A DNA stretch of 64,000 nucleotides from SB15 sp964639245 (GTDB lineage: Bacteria; Chloroflexota; Anaerolineae; Aggregatilineales; J027): NCBI GenBank assembly GCA_964639245.1, contig CAZXCU010000003.1:1-64000 (forward strand), in the 5' to 3' direction. The notes beneath the pieces are model-generated. The model searched no databases. It was not told the DNA's origin and was given only the letters and a program-made list of their open reading frames with translations. A program made the translations under genes and the position numbers. Shown piece after piece: positions 24,748 through 33,602 of the stretch (positions are counted from its first letter, which is position 1; each line of letters starts with the position of its first letter).

Positions 24748-25563
24748 TTATCCGTCAAAATGCCATTCAAACCCGTTTTCAGTTTGGCGGATGCGCCCTA
24801 CTGCCGGAAAGGGGAAATGATAGGCATACACCCGCAAATTTTCATCGGCAGCCTTCTTAAACAAGCGCCGACGGGTGACGGGCGACAGCTCTTTTTGTAC
24901 ATCAAAATGGGGCGACCAGTCCGGGCGAGAAAGTTGAATCAGGGTGTGGGCGGTGTCCACCATGTGCAATAGTTTTTCGCCTGCGGATTCGATTAAGACC
25001 GCCAGATGTCCCGGTGTATGCCCGAATGCCTCCACTGCGCGAATCCCGCTAACAATTTCATCCTCCGGCGCAATCCGCGTGAGGTTACCTTCCATCTGTG
25101 AGAGGGTTTGACGGATCATTTTTAAATAATCTTCGGGGAGTCCGGCAGCTTCGTGCATCCAGAAATCCCATTCTTTTTGCCCCATCACATACCGCGCATT
25201 CGGGAAAGCCAATCCACCCGATTCATCCACCAATCCGCCAATATGGTCAGGATGGGCATGGGTAATAAAAATCACCTGGACTGCTTTCGGCGCGATGCCA
25301 ATTTCCTGCATCTGACTCATCACCCGACGGGGTTTTTCGGAGGCCAGCCCGTTGCCTGTATCAATCAATAAGCCGAAATTTTCAATATACAGGGGGTTTA
25401 AGCTAAATCGGCGTTGATTTTCGGGACGCGCATCAAACAACACCCGCAGTTCATCTTCCGGCGCGTTGAAGAAAAAATTTTTGGCCGCTTCCCATTCGCT
25501 GAGGCGTTCCCCTTCGGTAAACGCAATACATTTTAAATCTCCTACCTGAAAACGGTGATTCAT
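24748..25563 (-). CDS. MBL-fold metallo-hydrolase (copy A)
   Basis: A 271-residue metallo-beta-lactamase-fold hydrolase. The metal motif THAHPDHIGG is at about 101-110, a later metal His is in FGHTPGHLAVL at about 182, and an Asp in MVDTAH. The N-terminus opens FQVGDLKCIAFTEGE. It lies 9 bases downstream of a close paralogue (25573-26391), so the two are a tandem duplication in one operon. Family members open lactones, cleave phosphoesters or hydrolyse thioesters; which applies is unknown. Confidence 0.88.
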   Translation of the reverse strand: MNHRFQVGDLKCIAFTEGERLSEWEAAKNFFFNAPEDELRVLFDARPENQRRFSLNPLYIENFGLLIDTGNGLASEKPRRVMSQMQEIGIAPKAVQVIFITHAHPDHIGGLVDESGGLAFPNARYVMGQKEWDFWMHEAAGLPEDYLKMIRQTLSQMEGNLTRIAPEDEIVSGIRAVEAFGHTPGHLAVLIESAGEKLLHMVDTAHTLIQLSRPDWSPHFDVQKELSPVTRRRLFKKAADENLRVYAYHFPFPAVGRIRQTENGFEWHFDG

Positions 25564-25572
25564 CAGTTCTCC

Positions 25573-26391
25573 TTAGATAGTTTGCCAGACGAATGTTTCA
25601 TCTTGTGCTTTGATATATCCCAGAGGCGGAAACGGAAAATGATAGGCATACACTTTCATCTGCTCCTCTGCGGCGAGTTGAAACAAGCGCCGACGGGTGA
25701 CAGGCGACAGGTCTGGCAGACGGTCAAATTGTGGCGACCAATCGGGATGCGTCAATTGCATCAGGACATGGGCGGCATCTGCGAGATGCAGCAATTTTTC
25801 CCCCGCCGATTCCACGATCACCGCCAAATGCCCTACCGTGTGTCCATAGGCTTCAATCGCTGTGACACCCGGCACAATTTCATCGCCGGGTTCGATGAAC
25901 GTGACATCACCTTCGATGATACGGAGTCTGTGGCGGCGGTCAGCCATTTGTTCCGCCGGATAATGAGAATCGGCTTCTTTGCCCATCCAATACTCCCATT
26001 CCCGTTTGCCGATGAAATAACGGGCATTGGGGTAAATCCGCGCTCCGTTGGCATCGCCCAAACCGTTGATGTGGTCGCCGTGTGCGTGGGTAATCAAAAC
26101 CGTGCGAACTTCTTGTGGCGAAATGCCCACTTGCGCCAGCTCATTCACGGTCTGATTGCCCCTGTCCGCTGTTTCCCCCAGACCCGCATCAATCAACAGA
26201 TGATGTGTTGCAATATACAGGGGGTTATAACAAAAAGCGCGTTCAACCTCATGCTGATTCTCAAAGGCGGTTTGGATGGCTGGGCGGGGGACGGCTGAAA
26301 AAATATCCCATGCCCCTTCGAGGGTCATCGGTTTATACTGGTCGTTGAGCGCAATACACCGCAGATTTCCAACCTGAAATGGATATGGCAT
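25573..26391 (-). CDS. MBL-fold metallo-hydrolase (copy B)
   Basis: A 272-residue paralogue of copy A. The metal motif THAHGDHINGL is at about 106, YGHTVGHLAVIVESAGEK at about 189, with HLADAAHVLMQLTHPDWSPQ after it. The start at 26391 is preferred to an ATG nine codons upstream because GGAGGG is placed 8 bases before it and the N-terminus then matches copy A (PYPFQVGNLRCIAL). It is the first gene of the pair. Confidence 0.88.
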   Translation of the reverse strand: MPYPFQVGNLRCIALNDQYKPMTLEGAWDIFSAVPRPAIQTAFENQHEVERAFCYNPLYIATHHLLIDAGLGETADRGNQTVNELAQVGISPQEVRTVLITHAHGDHINGLGDANGARIYPNARYFIGKREWEYWMGKEADSHYPAEQMADRRHRLRIIEGDVTFIEPGDEIVPGVTAIEAYGHTVGHLAVIVESAGEKLLHLADAAHVLMQLTHPDWSPQFDRLPDLSPVTRRRLFQLAAEEQMKVYAYHFPFPPLGYIKAQDETFVWQTI

Positions 26392-26538
26392 GTTGTTTTC
26401 CCTCCATGCACTCTCCATTTTACCCGAAAAAGGTAGCTGATAAGTATAACCATAGCAGTAATTTGGAGTTATGAGGGGTATGGCTCGTGATAGTTCGATT
26501 GTAACCTTTCTCCACTTATGAAAATTTTGTAGGTATCT

Positions 26539-26922
26539 TCAAGAATATTTTACAGAACACTTATTCAAAAGGTAAAATATCCATATAAAAAGCCAATTTC
26601 TCATTTTAATCCACCGTGGGCTATCGACTTGAAGCAACTCCCATACTTTTTCGATAATGACGGCGGACATACTATCCACCCATAAAGCAGCCATTTTATC
26701 TTGGGTTGTTATATCCTTAATCAAGTCATGGCATTCCCTACCCCACAGCCATCTGTTTCTAATATGTAACCCAAGCGTCATATGCAGTTCTCCCGATGCA
26801 AACCGACGAACTGGAATTTTTCGTATGTCGGTTTTTGATGTGTCGCTTAACTCCCCAATTAATATGTTTGCGACTTCTTCCACTGTACGTGGACAATTCT
26901 CATCGTAATCTAGGATATTCAT
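26539..26922 (-). CDS. DUF6794-like protein
   Basis: A 127-residue protein starting MNILDYDENCPRTVEEVANI. The phrases CPRTVEEVANILIGELSD and LHMTLGLHIRNRWLWG are those of the DUF6794 family (CPxTVEEA, then xSLGMxIRNxxGLW). The longer open frame upstream is rejected because it runs through the terminator of the preceding gene; GGGGTT precedes this ATG. The C-terminus is Trp-rich and basic. Function unknown. Confidence 0.6.
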   Translation of the reverse strand: MNILDYDENCPRTVEEVANILIGELSDTSKTDIRKIPVRRFASGELHMTLGLHIRNRWLWGRECHDLIKDITTQDKMAALWVDSMSAVIIEKVWELLQVDSPRWIKMRNWLFIWIFYLLNKCSVKYS

Positions 26923-26943
26923 GCAAATAACCCCTAACCGCAC

Positions 26944-26987
26944 AATAAAAAAGGGTGCGGCAGGCCGTTGACCGCACCTGCCGCCGC
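26944..26987 (-). terminator. Rho-independent terminator, minus strand
   Basis: On the minus strand GCGGCAGG pairs with CCTGCCGC (plus coordinates 26977-26984 and 26957-26964), followed by ACCCTTTTTT. It lies just after the stop of the secreted-protein gene at 26991. Confidence 0.85.
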
Positions 26988-26990
26988 AAC

Positions 26991-27368
26991 TTAAGCGATG
27001 CACCGCGCATCTTCGCCAGAGAAGCCGAGATAATAGGCAACTTTCTGGAACTCATATGCTGCTAAGTCTACCCAGTCTATAAAAAAGGTGCCGGCTGGGC
27101 AAGGCATCGCAGGATTGAATTCAACCAGTAACGTGGTCGAGAGAATAGCCCCGGTGGATAGAAGAATATGCTGTACTTGGTCTGAGCCATGCGAGCAAAA
27201 TTCGGTATACTCGCCCCATTGGACGCAGTATCGGAACGTCATGTTATTGCTTTGTGGCGTGATGAGTTCAGCGGGGCGTTGGGGTTCATCCGGGCCATCG
27301 GGACGTTGGGCGGCGGTGTGTCCAGCCATGAGCAAGAGTACGAGAGTGAGCATAATGAGACGCTTCAT
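26991..27368 (-). CDS. Small secreted protein
   Basis: A 125-residue protein with a signal peptide (MKRLIMLTLVLLLMAGHTAA) cleaved near AAQ. The mature part has four Cys (FRYCVQWG, TEFCSHG, AMPCPAG, DARCIA), which suggests two disulfides. It ends at a strong terminator. No family recognised. Confidence 0.65.
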   Translation of the reverse strand: MKRLIMLTLVLLLMAGHTAAQRPDGPDEPQRPAELITPQSNNMTFRYCVQWGEYTEFCSHGSDQVQHILLSTGAILSTTLLVEFNPAMPCPAGTFFIDWVDLAAYEFQKVAYYLGFSGEDARCIA

Positions 27369-27482
27369 TGTTGTTACCTTCCTTAGATGTTTGACTGAAT
27401 ACGCACATCATATTTTGATAACCGCCTAAAAAGCGCCTAATCAGAGCCTAACTTCAGATTTTTATAACTTTTTAGCAATTCC

Positions 27483-30400
27483 TTATGCCAACCCATGATG
27501 TTCCTGCAAGCTCCGCACTTTCAACGGATTTTTTTGCAGCATTTTGATCGCCTGTATGGTTGCCATCGCCGCGCTGAGGGTTGTCACCAGTGGCACACCA
27601 TAGGTATGCGCCGCCCCCCGAATGAGATTCCCGTCGGAATGGGCTTGTCCGCCGCGTGGTGTGTTGATAATCAGGTGAATTTCCCCCGCCCGAATCAAAT
27701 CCACCACATGCGGCGACCCCTCACTCACCTTATTCACCTGTTCAACAGGCAAATCGAATTCATGCAACCAGAGCGCCGTGCCGCGTGTCGCCAGCAGTTT
27801 GAATCCGGCACGGTGCAAATCCTGAGCAATTTTGACCACATTTCCCCGGTCATAGGGATTGACGCTGATAAAGGCCGTCCCTTGCAAGGGCAAATTCATC
27901 CCCGCCGCGATTTGTGCTTTGGCGAAGGCATGACCAAAAGTCGAAGCGTGTCCCATCACTTCGCCTGTCGAGCGCATTTCCGGGCCAAGCCGCACCTCCA
28001 CGCCGGGGAATTTCTGGAACGGCAGCACCGCTTCTTTGACGAAAAAACCATCCACATCCGGTTCTTCAATGAAACCGATTTCCTGTAGGGTTTTACCTGC
28101 CGCAATTTGCACCGCGTACTGAGCGAGCGGTTTGCCAGTCGCTTTGCTGACATAGGGGACGGTGCGGCTGGCACGCGGATTGACTTCCAGCACATAGACC
28201 ACTTCGTCGGCAATGGCAAATTGGATGTTAAACAACCCTTTCACCCCCAATGCCCGCCCGATCCGCCGTGTATAATCGCGCATAATATCAAGGTGATAGT
28301 AGCTGATTTTATAGGGCGGCAGCACACATGCCGAATCGCCACTATGCACGCCCGCTTCCTCAATGTGCTGCATGATTCCGCCGATGGTCACATAATGTCC
28401 ATCACACAGCGCGTCCACATCGACTTCAAAGGCATCATCCAAAAATTGGTCAATCAACACCGGATGCCCGCTAAATTCGATATTTTTATCCAGCCAGGCG
28501 GTCAACTCGGTTTCATCAAACACAATCGCCATGCCGCGTCCCCCCAGCACATAACTCGGACGCACCAGCACAGGGTAACCCACCTTCGCGGCAGCTTGAA
28601 TGGCTTCGCGGCGGGTCAGGGCGGTTGCGCCGTTGGGCTGCGGAATATGCAATTCGCGCATCAGGGCATTAAAACGCTGGCGGTCTTCGGCTAAATCAAT
28701 TGTGTCTACCGAAGTTCCCCAGATAGGCGCACCCGCCTCGTGTAATTTCGCCGCAATATTGAGGGGAGTCTGCCCGCCAAATTGAATCAGCACCCCGACG
28801 GGCTGTTCTTTGTCCACAATATTCAGGACATCTTCGGCGGTAATCGGTTCAAAATACAATCTATCTGCCGTGTCGTAATCGGTGCTGACGGTTTCGGGGT
28901 TACAATTGACCATGATGGCTTCATAACCCAGTTCGCGCAGGGAAAAACACGCATGAACGCAGCAGTAATCAAACTCAATCCCTTGTCCGATGCGATTTGG
29001 CCCGCCCCCCAACACCAGCACTTTTTGTTTATCGGTGGGATTCGCTTCATCATCCTCTTCATAAGTCGAATACAAATACGGCGTGAAGGCTTCAAATTCC
29101 GCCGCGCAGGTGTCCACCCGATAATAATTGGCCTGCACGCCCAACTGCTTGCGATAGGCCCGAATCATCAATTCATCCGCATTCAATAACTGGGCAAGGT
29201 GCGCGTCGCTGTAGCCATAGCGTTTAAGTTTGAGGAAATCCGCTTTATCGAGGCGTTCCAGCGTTAATTTTTTATCCGCGATAATATGCTGAATATGGAT
29301 GATGTCTGCCATTTGCTGCACAAACCAGCCATCAAACCGTGTTGTTTCCTCAATTTCTTGGAGGGGCGTGCCATTATACAAGGCAGCTGCCACCTGATAT
29401 AAACGTTGCGCGGTGGGAATTTTCAGTGTTTCGGCGGGTGCTTCCTTGAGGATACTGCCAAACCCCGTCATGCCAATATCCAGCGAACGAATCGCTTTTT
29501 GCAGCGCTTCCGGGAAAGTCCGCCCGATTGCCATGACTTCGCCCACCGCTTTCATTTGAGGCCCAAGCGTGGCATCCACTCCGCTAAATTTTTCAAAATT
29601 CCAGCGCGGGATTTTTACCACCACATAATCTAGCGAAGGTTCAAAACTGGCGGGGGTGACGCGGGTAATATCATTCGGAATTTCATCCAATGTAAATCCA
29701 ACCGCCACGAGTGCCGCCAATTTCGCAATCGGAAAGCCCGTCGCTTTACTCGCCAGCGCGGACGAACGCGACACCCGCGGATTCATCTCAATGACAATTG
29801 CGTCGCCGTCCGCCGGATTCACCGCAAATTGGACATTCGCTCCGCCTGTTGAAAGCCCAACCCGATCAATGACCTGTTTTGCCATATTCCGCAGGCGTTG
29901 CAGTTCTTTGTCGGTCAGCGTTTGAGCAGGCGCAACCGTAATGCTGTCGCCGGTATGCACGCCCATCGGGTCAAGATTTTCAATCGTACACACGACGACG
30001 AAATTCCCGTAGCCATCGCGCATGACTTCGAGTTCATATTCTTTCCAGCCGAGCAGACTCATTTCGATGAGAACCGTTCCCACCGGACTCAGCCGAATCC
30101 CTCGATCGGCAATTATGCGGAGTTCATCCGCATTGTAGGCCACCCCACCGCCCGACCCACCGAGTGTAAACGAAGGCCGTACCAGCACCGGATAGCCAAT
30201 TTTTTCGGCTGCCGTCAGCGCATCTTCCACCTTGCCGACAACCTCACTTGGCGCACATTTCAACCCGATTTCCAGCATGGCGACCTTGAACAATTCGCGG
30301 TCTTCTGCCAGTTCGATGCTTTCCCACGCTGCGCCAATCATCTCAATCCTGTATTTTTCCAGCACCCCGCGTTTATGCAGCGCCAGCGCCAGATTCAACC

Positions 30401-30683
30401 CCGTTTGCCCGCCGACGGTTGGCAAGATGGCATCGGGACGTTCTTTTTCGATGATGAGTTCGCAAATCTCCGGCGTGAGAGGTTCTACATAGGTCACATC
30501 GGCAAAATCGGGGTCGGTCATAATTGTGGCGGGGTTGGAATTAACCAGCACAATCCGATAGCCATGTTGACGCAGCACCTTACAGGCTTGCGTACCACTG
30601 TAATCAAATTCGCAGCCCTGCCCGATGACAATGGGGCCAGAACCAATGACGAGAATTGTTTTTAGATCGGTGCGTTGGGGCAT
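27483..30683 (-). CDS. carB: Carbamoyl-phosphate synthase large subunit
   Basis: Makes carbamoyl phosphate for pyrimidine and arginine synthesis using ammonia delivered by CarA. It is 1066 residues, normal length. Two homologous ATP-grasp halves are clear: PTVGGQTGLNLALAL with GGSGGGVAYN in the first, and LIQFGGQTPLNIAAKL with VLGGRGMAIVF in the second. Repeated ERGSGPIVIGQG-like openings are seen (SGPIVIGQGCEFDYSG; GGPNRIGQGIEFDYCC). The C-terminal MGS-like allosteric domain (about 930-1066) has TRGTALWLHE and NTPRGG. carA is not adjacent; it must lie outside the window. Confidence 0.96.
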   Translation of the reverse strand: MPQRTDLKTILVIGSGPIVIGQGCEFDYSGTQACKVLRQHGYRIVLVNSNPATIMTDPDFADVTYVEPLTPEICELIIEKERPDAILPTVGGQTGLNLALALHKRGVLEKYRIEMIGAAWESIELAEDRELFKVAMLEIGLKCAPSEVVGKVEDALTAAEKIGYPVLVRPSFTLGGSGGGVAYNADELRIIADRGIRLSPVGTVLIEMSLLGWKEYELEVMRDGYGNFVVVCTIENLDPMGVHTGDSITVAPAQTLTDKELQRLRNMAKQVIDRVGLSTGGANVQFAVNPADGDAIVIEMNPRVSRSSALASKATGFPIAKLAALVAVGFTLDEIPNDITRVTPASFEPSLDYVVVKIPRWNFEKFSGVDATLGPQMKAVGEVMAIGRTFPEALQKAIRSLDIGMTGFGSILKEAPAETLKIPTAQRLYQVAAALYNGTPLQEIEETTRFDGWFVQQMADIIHIQHIIADKKLTLERLDKADFLKLKRYGYSDAHLAQLLNADELMIRAYRKQLGVQANYYRVDTCAAEFEAFTPYLYSTYEEDDEANPTDKQKVLVLGGGPNRIGQGIEFDYCCVHACFSLRELGYEAIMVNCNPETVSTDYDTADRLYFEPITAEDVLNIVDKEQPVGVLIQFGGQTPLNIAAKLHEAGAPIWGTSVDTIDLAEDRQRFNALMRELHIPQPNGATALTRREAIQAAAKVGYPVLVRPSYVLGGRGMAIVFDETELTAWLDKNIEFSGHPVLIDQFLDDAFEVDVDALCDGHYVTIGGIMQHIEEAGVHSGDSACVLPPYKISYYHLDIMRDYTRRIGRALGVKGLFNIQFAIADEVVYVLEVNPRASRTVPYVSKATGKPLAQYAVQIAAGKTLQEIGFIEEPDVDGFFVKEAVLPFQKFPGVEVRLGPEMRSTGEVMGHASTFGHAFAKAQIAAGMNLPLQGTAFISVNPYDRGNVVKIAQDLHRAGFKLLATRGTALWLHEFDLPVEQVNKVSEGSPHVVDLIRAGEIHLIINTPRGGQAHSDGNLIRGAAHTYGVPLVTTLSAAMATIQAIKMLQKNPLKVRSLQEHHGLA

Positions 30684-30770
30684 GGGTGCAAGTTCTCCGC
30701 AATAGTCCAGAAAACTATAGCGGGTTTAGGCGACGGGGTGTATTGTGAAATTTGGTGAAAGTCTAATTAT

Positions 30771-31235
30771 TTACGAAATCCAATCTTGTACAGTAAAAAG
30801 TTGATGCCTCTTGAAACAATAATAAGCACGTCCACCCCCTGCATAGCGTGGCCCCTTCCAATAGTACCACTCCTCTCGATAGATAGAGATGCTTTCCCAC
30901 CATTGGCAGCAATCAGGACAAAATGCCATGAACGGATTGACTTCGAGCTCTGGGAATAGCATTTCTATATCGAGCAAATCTGCCACCAAAAAGTGTAATC
31001 CCGTAAGATCAATGACATTACTAGAGATAGGCGACTGGATACTCAAAACAAGTACACGCAGACCTTTCTTATCTAATCTAATGTCCCATGGAAGGTGAAT
31101 TTTTGGTATTACTTCTTTAAGAAGATTATAGTAAGTAATTGCTTTCCGTGCATCAAATATAAACTCTCCTCTGCAATAAGTGTGGTGTCCAGAAAACTTA
31201 GGTTTGACTTGCAGTATTTGACCCTGAATTATCAT
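30771..31235 (-). CDS. Hypothetical protein with Cys pairs
   Basis: A 154-residue protein that I do not recognise. It starts MIIQGQILQVKPKFSGHHTY and has Cys at several places, including CPDCCQWW at about 106, and AYYCFKRH near the end. These might bind zinc. It is divergent from the TIR gene at 31306 with 70 bases between, so the two could share a control region. Composition is AT-richer than the neighbours, suggesting acquisition. Confidence 0.5.
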   Translation of the reverse strand: MIIQGQILQVKPKFSGHHTYCRGEFIFDARKAITYYNLLKEVIPKIHLPWDIRLDKKGLRVLVLSIQSPISSNVIDLTGLHFLVADLLDIEMLFPELEVNPFMAFCPDCCQWWESISIYREEWYYWKGPRYAGGGRAYYCFKRHQLFTVQDWIS

Positions 31236-31305
31236 TGTTATTTTTCGTCATCGTCTTACCTATTCAGTATAATCCAAACTCAGAAATTTACTGAGAATAA
31301 ATACC

Positions 31306-32097
31306 ATGTCTCACATTTTTATGAGCTACAGTCGCAAAGATGTATGGATTATGCGATTTATAAAATCGTATTTTCAATCCAATGGGTTGCAAGTATGGGT
31401 AGATGAAGGAGAATTAGCGCCCGGCGTACCAAGCTGGCAAAAATCAATCCAAAATGCAATTAAAGAAGCTGCCTGTCTCGTGGTCTTGCTTTCGCCTGAG
31501 GCTGCCGAGTCAGAATGGGTTGCCAAAGAAATTGAATTTGGCAAGATACATGATCTCCGTATTTATCCTATTCTTGCAGCTGGAGATGAAAAAAACACAG
31601 CGATGCTAAGTCTGATGGGTATCCAACGGATTGATATTCGTGACCATTACGAACAAGAATTGCAAAAACTTGTTACAACACTCAGAAAACAATTAGGAAT
31701 TTCACAGGTAGCGAAACGAGATGCGCCCGCAGGGGGTATCCGATGGGATAGGTTAGGGTCAGTTTTTTGGTTTGCTAGCGATTGCAGGCTGTTCAGAGTG
31801 AAATTGTTACTCGGATTAGATTCTGCTGAGGACATTAAAGAACGATTGATTCAGATTCATCATCATGCAGTTCGTTTATGTGTAGATAAGGATATTCTTG
31901 AAGAAATCGAACGGATCGTGAATTTGACACGCGATTACACTGATGCAGATTGGGACAGTCGTAAACGTGAAATCTATGAAAATCGTCTTCGTGTGGCTTT
32001 TTATAAGCTGGCAGGCTTAGCAGAGCATACCGATCCTGATTTTGATGCAGGCCCTAAATGGACAACTGGTAACGGTGAAATGACGCAAGAAAAGTAG
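31306..32097 (+). CDS. TIR-domain protein
   Basis: A 263-residue protein with an N-terminal TIR domain (about 2-130): HIFMSYSRKD, LQVWVDEGELAPG, CLVVLLSPEAAESEWVAKEI, YPILAAG. The Glu in SEWVAKEIE is in the position of the NADase catalytic residue. The remaining 130 residues form a helical region (LGSVFWFASDC; LIQIHHHAVRLC; DYTDADWDSRKREI), of a type often attached to bacterial TIR domains but unnamed by me. Bacterial TIR proteins commonly degrade NAD in anti-phage defence; here that is inference. It converges with a second TIR gene. Confidence 0.85.
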   Translation: MSHIFMSYSRKDVWIMRFIKSYFQSNGLQVWVDEGELAPGVPSWQKSIQNAIKEAACLVVLLSPEAAESEWVAKEIEFGKIHDLRIYPILAAGDEKNTAMLSLMGIQRIDIRDHYEQELQKLVTTLRKQLGISQVAKRDAPAGGIRWDRLGSVFWFASDCRLFRVKLLLGLDSAEDIKERLIQIHHHAVRLCVDKDILEEIERIVNLTRDYTDADWDSRKREIYENRLRVAFYKLAGLAEHTDPDFDAGPKWTTGNGEMTQEK

Positions 32098-32111
32098 GCT
32101 TACTCAATACA

Positions 32112-32236
32112 CTTGTTCTCTCAAATTCAAAATCGGGCAACAAGTCACCCACTAGCACTTTCATATTGCTTGGGTATGTTTGTGCTGTTCCATCGGCTAA
32201 ATTAACCTCGCGTTCCTGTGTCTCAGGGTAGACCAT
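32112..32236 (-). pseudogene. Uma2-family C-terminal fragment
   Basis: Directly after the cNMP-TIR gene on the minus strand, the sequence reads MVYPETQEREVNLADGTAQ, then VGDLLPDFEFE, a Uma2 C-terminal tail. No catalytic N-terminus precedes it and the normal end after LLPxF is lost. It is a relic, the second in the window. Confidence 0.6.
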
Positions 32237-32263
32237 CGGTAATTGGGTGGGTCATGGTTGGCC

Positions 32264-33100
32264 TCAGATTTTTTTCAATGCTTCGATGGTACGTGCCAGC
32301 GCTTTTTCGTAGGGCTGATTCACAAAATCAATATAATTGACACTGCGGAGGCGCAAAGGCAGCTTACAGGCTTCTTTCATCACTGGAATAATCGGCTTTT
32401 TTTCGTCCAGACAGTAGGCAATTTCGTTGTTCACATTTTCGGACTTAATCGCGTCCTCCGTGAGTACCAGGAGCATGGCTGCCGCATCTTCGAGCGCCTT
32501 TTCGATGGCCTTGTCCCAGCGTTCGCCCGCCGGAATGTGCGTCTGGTCAAGCCACAGCGAAATATTCGACTCCTCAATCTGTTTTTGTAAATCGGCAATC
32601 AGCAGCAGCACATCATCCGAATTGCGCCGCGAATGGCTGATGAACACAGATTTTAAATCGACCTTGTGGACATTTTGGGTTTGGCGGGTGCGTGAGTGAT
32701 TCAATTTGTAGCGGCTGGTCAATTGACGCATATGCAGCATAAAATTCGCATTCAGTCGCACCATCTCCAAGAAGGATTTTAAATCGAGTTCCAAAAAGGT
32801 GCTTGGCTGGGTGGTGATGACATCGGCGCTGCGCGGATTGCCAGTGAGGAGCGCCATTTCGCCAAAACAATCCCCCGTGATTTTGGTTTCGAGATGGGTT
32901 TTGGGGCCGCTTTCATTAAGCTGTTTTAGAATCGTGACTTCGCCATCCAGAATCACATAAAACACTTCTTCGAGCGCATCTTCGGTACACACCTTGTAAT
33001 TGGCGGGGTAGGACTGTTGACGCGAAGATTGGATAAAAAATGCGACTTCGCTGTCGTTGAGTTCTTTGAAAATATTTTTGACAATATCGCTGGTTGCCAC
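32264..33100 (-). CDS. Cyclic-nucleotide-binding / TIR fusion protein
   Basis: A 278-residue two-domain protein. Residues about 10-125 form a CRP-type cyclic-nucleotide-binding domain: EEVFYVILDGEVTIL and the phosphate-binding cassette GDCFGEMALLTGNPRSADV, with its Glu and Arg both kept. Residues about 150-275 form a TIR domain: KSVFISHSRRNSDDV, WLDQTHIPAGERWDKAIEKA, MLLVLTEDAIKSENVNNEI with the likely catalytic Glu. This arrangement is that of Pycsar PycTIR effectors, where cUMP or cCMP binding activates NAD depletion. No nucleotide cyclase is recognisable in the window, so the inducing partner, if any, is elsewhere. Confidence 0.85.
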   Translation of the reverse strand: MATSDIVKNIFKELNDSEVAFFIQSSRQQSYPANYKVCTEDALEEVFYVILDGEVTILKQLNESGPKTHLETKITGDCFGEMALLTGNPRSADVITTQPSTFLELDLKSFLEMVRLNANFMLHMRQLTSRYKLNHSRTRQTQNVHKVDLKSVFISHSRRNSDDVLLLIADLQKQIEESNISLWLDQTHIPAGERWDKAIEKALEDAAAMLLVLTEDAIKSENVNNEIAYCLDEKKPIIPVMKEACKLPLRLRSVNYIDFVNQPYEKALARTIEALKKI

Positions 33101-33132
33101 GTTACGCCCCTACAGAATGAGATATGGCTATT

Positions 33133-33513
33133 CTATCCTTTTTCCGCCACTTTCTTCAAAAAGCGGCTCACCTCAATCAAGACGCGCTGGTGTGTGCCTT
33201 CGCCAATCAAGTCATGGTCATCCCATGCCTGCACAAAAAAGCTAATTTTCCGCCCCTCTATCGCGGTGATTTCAGCCCTTGCCCGTATCTGTTTTCCGAG
33301 TAGGGTTGCGGCAAGATGCTTGACCTGAATTTCCACCCCCACGCTGGATTGACCCTCCATCAGATGGGGAGCAAGCGCCGCGCACGCTGCTGCTTCCATG
33401 AGCGCAATCAGGGCAGGGGTAGCAAACACTTCCAAGCTACCACTGCCCATCGCCCGCGCCGTAAGGTTTTCTGTGACGGTGGTCGTTGTTTCAGCAAAAT
33501 GTCCAATTTCCAT
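33133..33513 (-). CDS. Hotdog-fold thioesterase family protein (FlK-like)
   Basis: A 126-residue hotdog protein starting MEIGHFAETTTTVTENLTAR. It has VFATPALIALMEAAACAALA, EGQSSVGVEIQVKHLAATLLG and GRKISFFVQAWDD, the pattern of the fluoroacetyl-CoA-thioesterase-like family (TPxxIxLME, SVGxxVxVxHLA). It probably hydrolyses an acyl-CoA. I start at the ATG at 33513, since the longer frame lacks family resemblance. It reads toward the cNMP-TIR gene, 32 bases away, but no functional link is implied. Confidence 0.8.
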   Translation of the reverse strand: MEIGHFAETTTTVTENLTARAMGSGSLEVFATPALIALMEAAACAALAPHLMEGQSSVGVEIQVKHLAATLLGKQIRARAEITAIEGRKISFFVQAWDDHDLIGEGTHQRVLIEVSRFLKKVAEKG

Positions 33514-33602
33514 AGCACTATGATACCAAAACTTGTGCTTTTGCTCACGTCTGTCAAAATCACCCAAAAGTTAGAATCAAGAAAATCATTTGGAGACTTT
33601 GT

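Noticed and set aside
27495..30665. Several long plus-strand frames (up to 255 codons) opposite carB
   Set aside because: They mirror the codon bias of carB, have no ribosome binding site or family resemblance, and lie wholly inside a certain gene.
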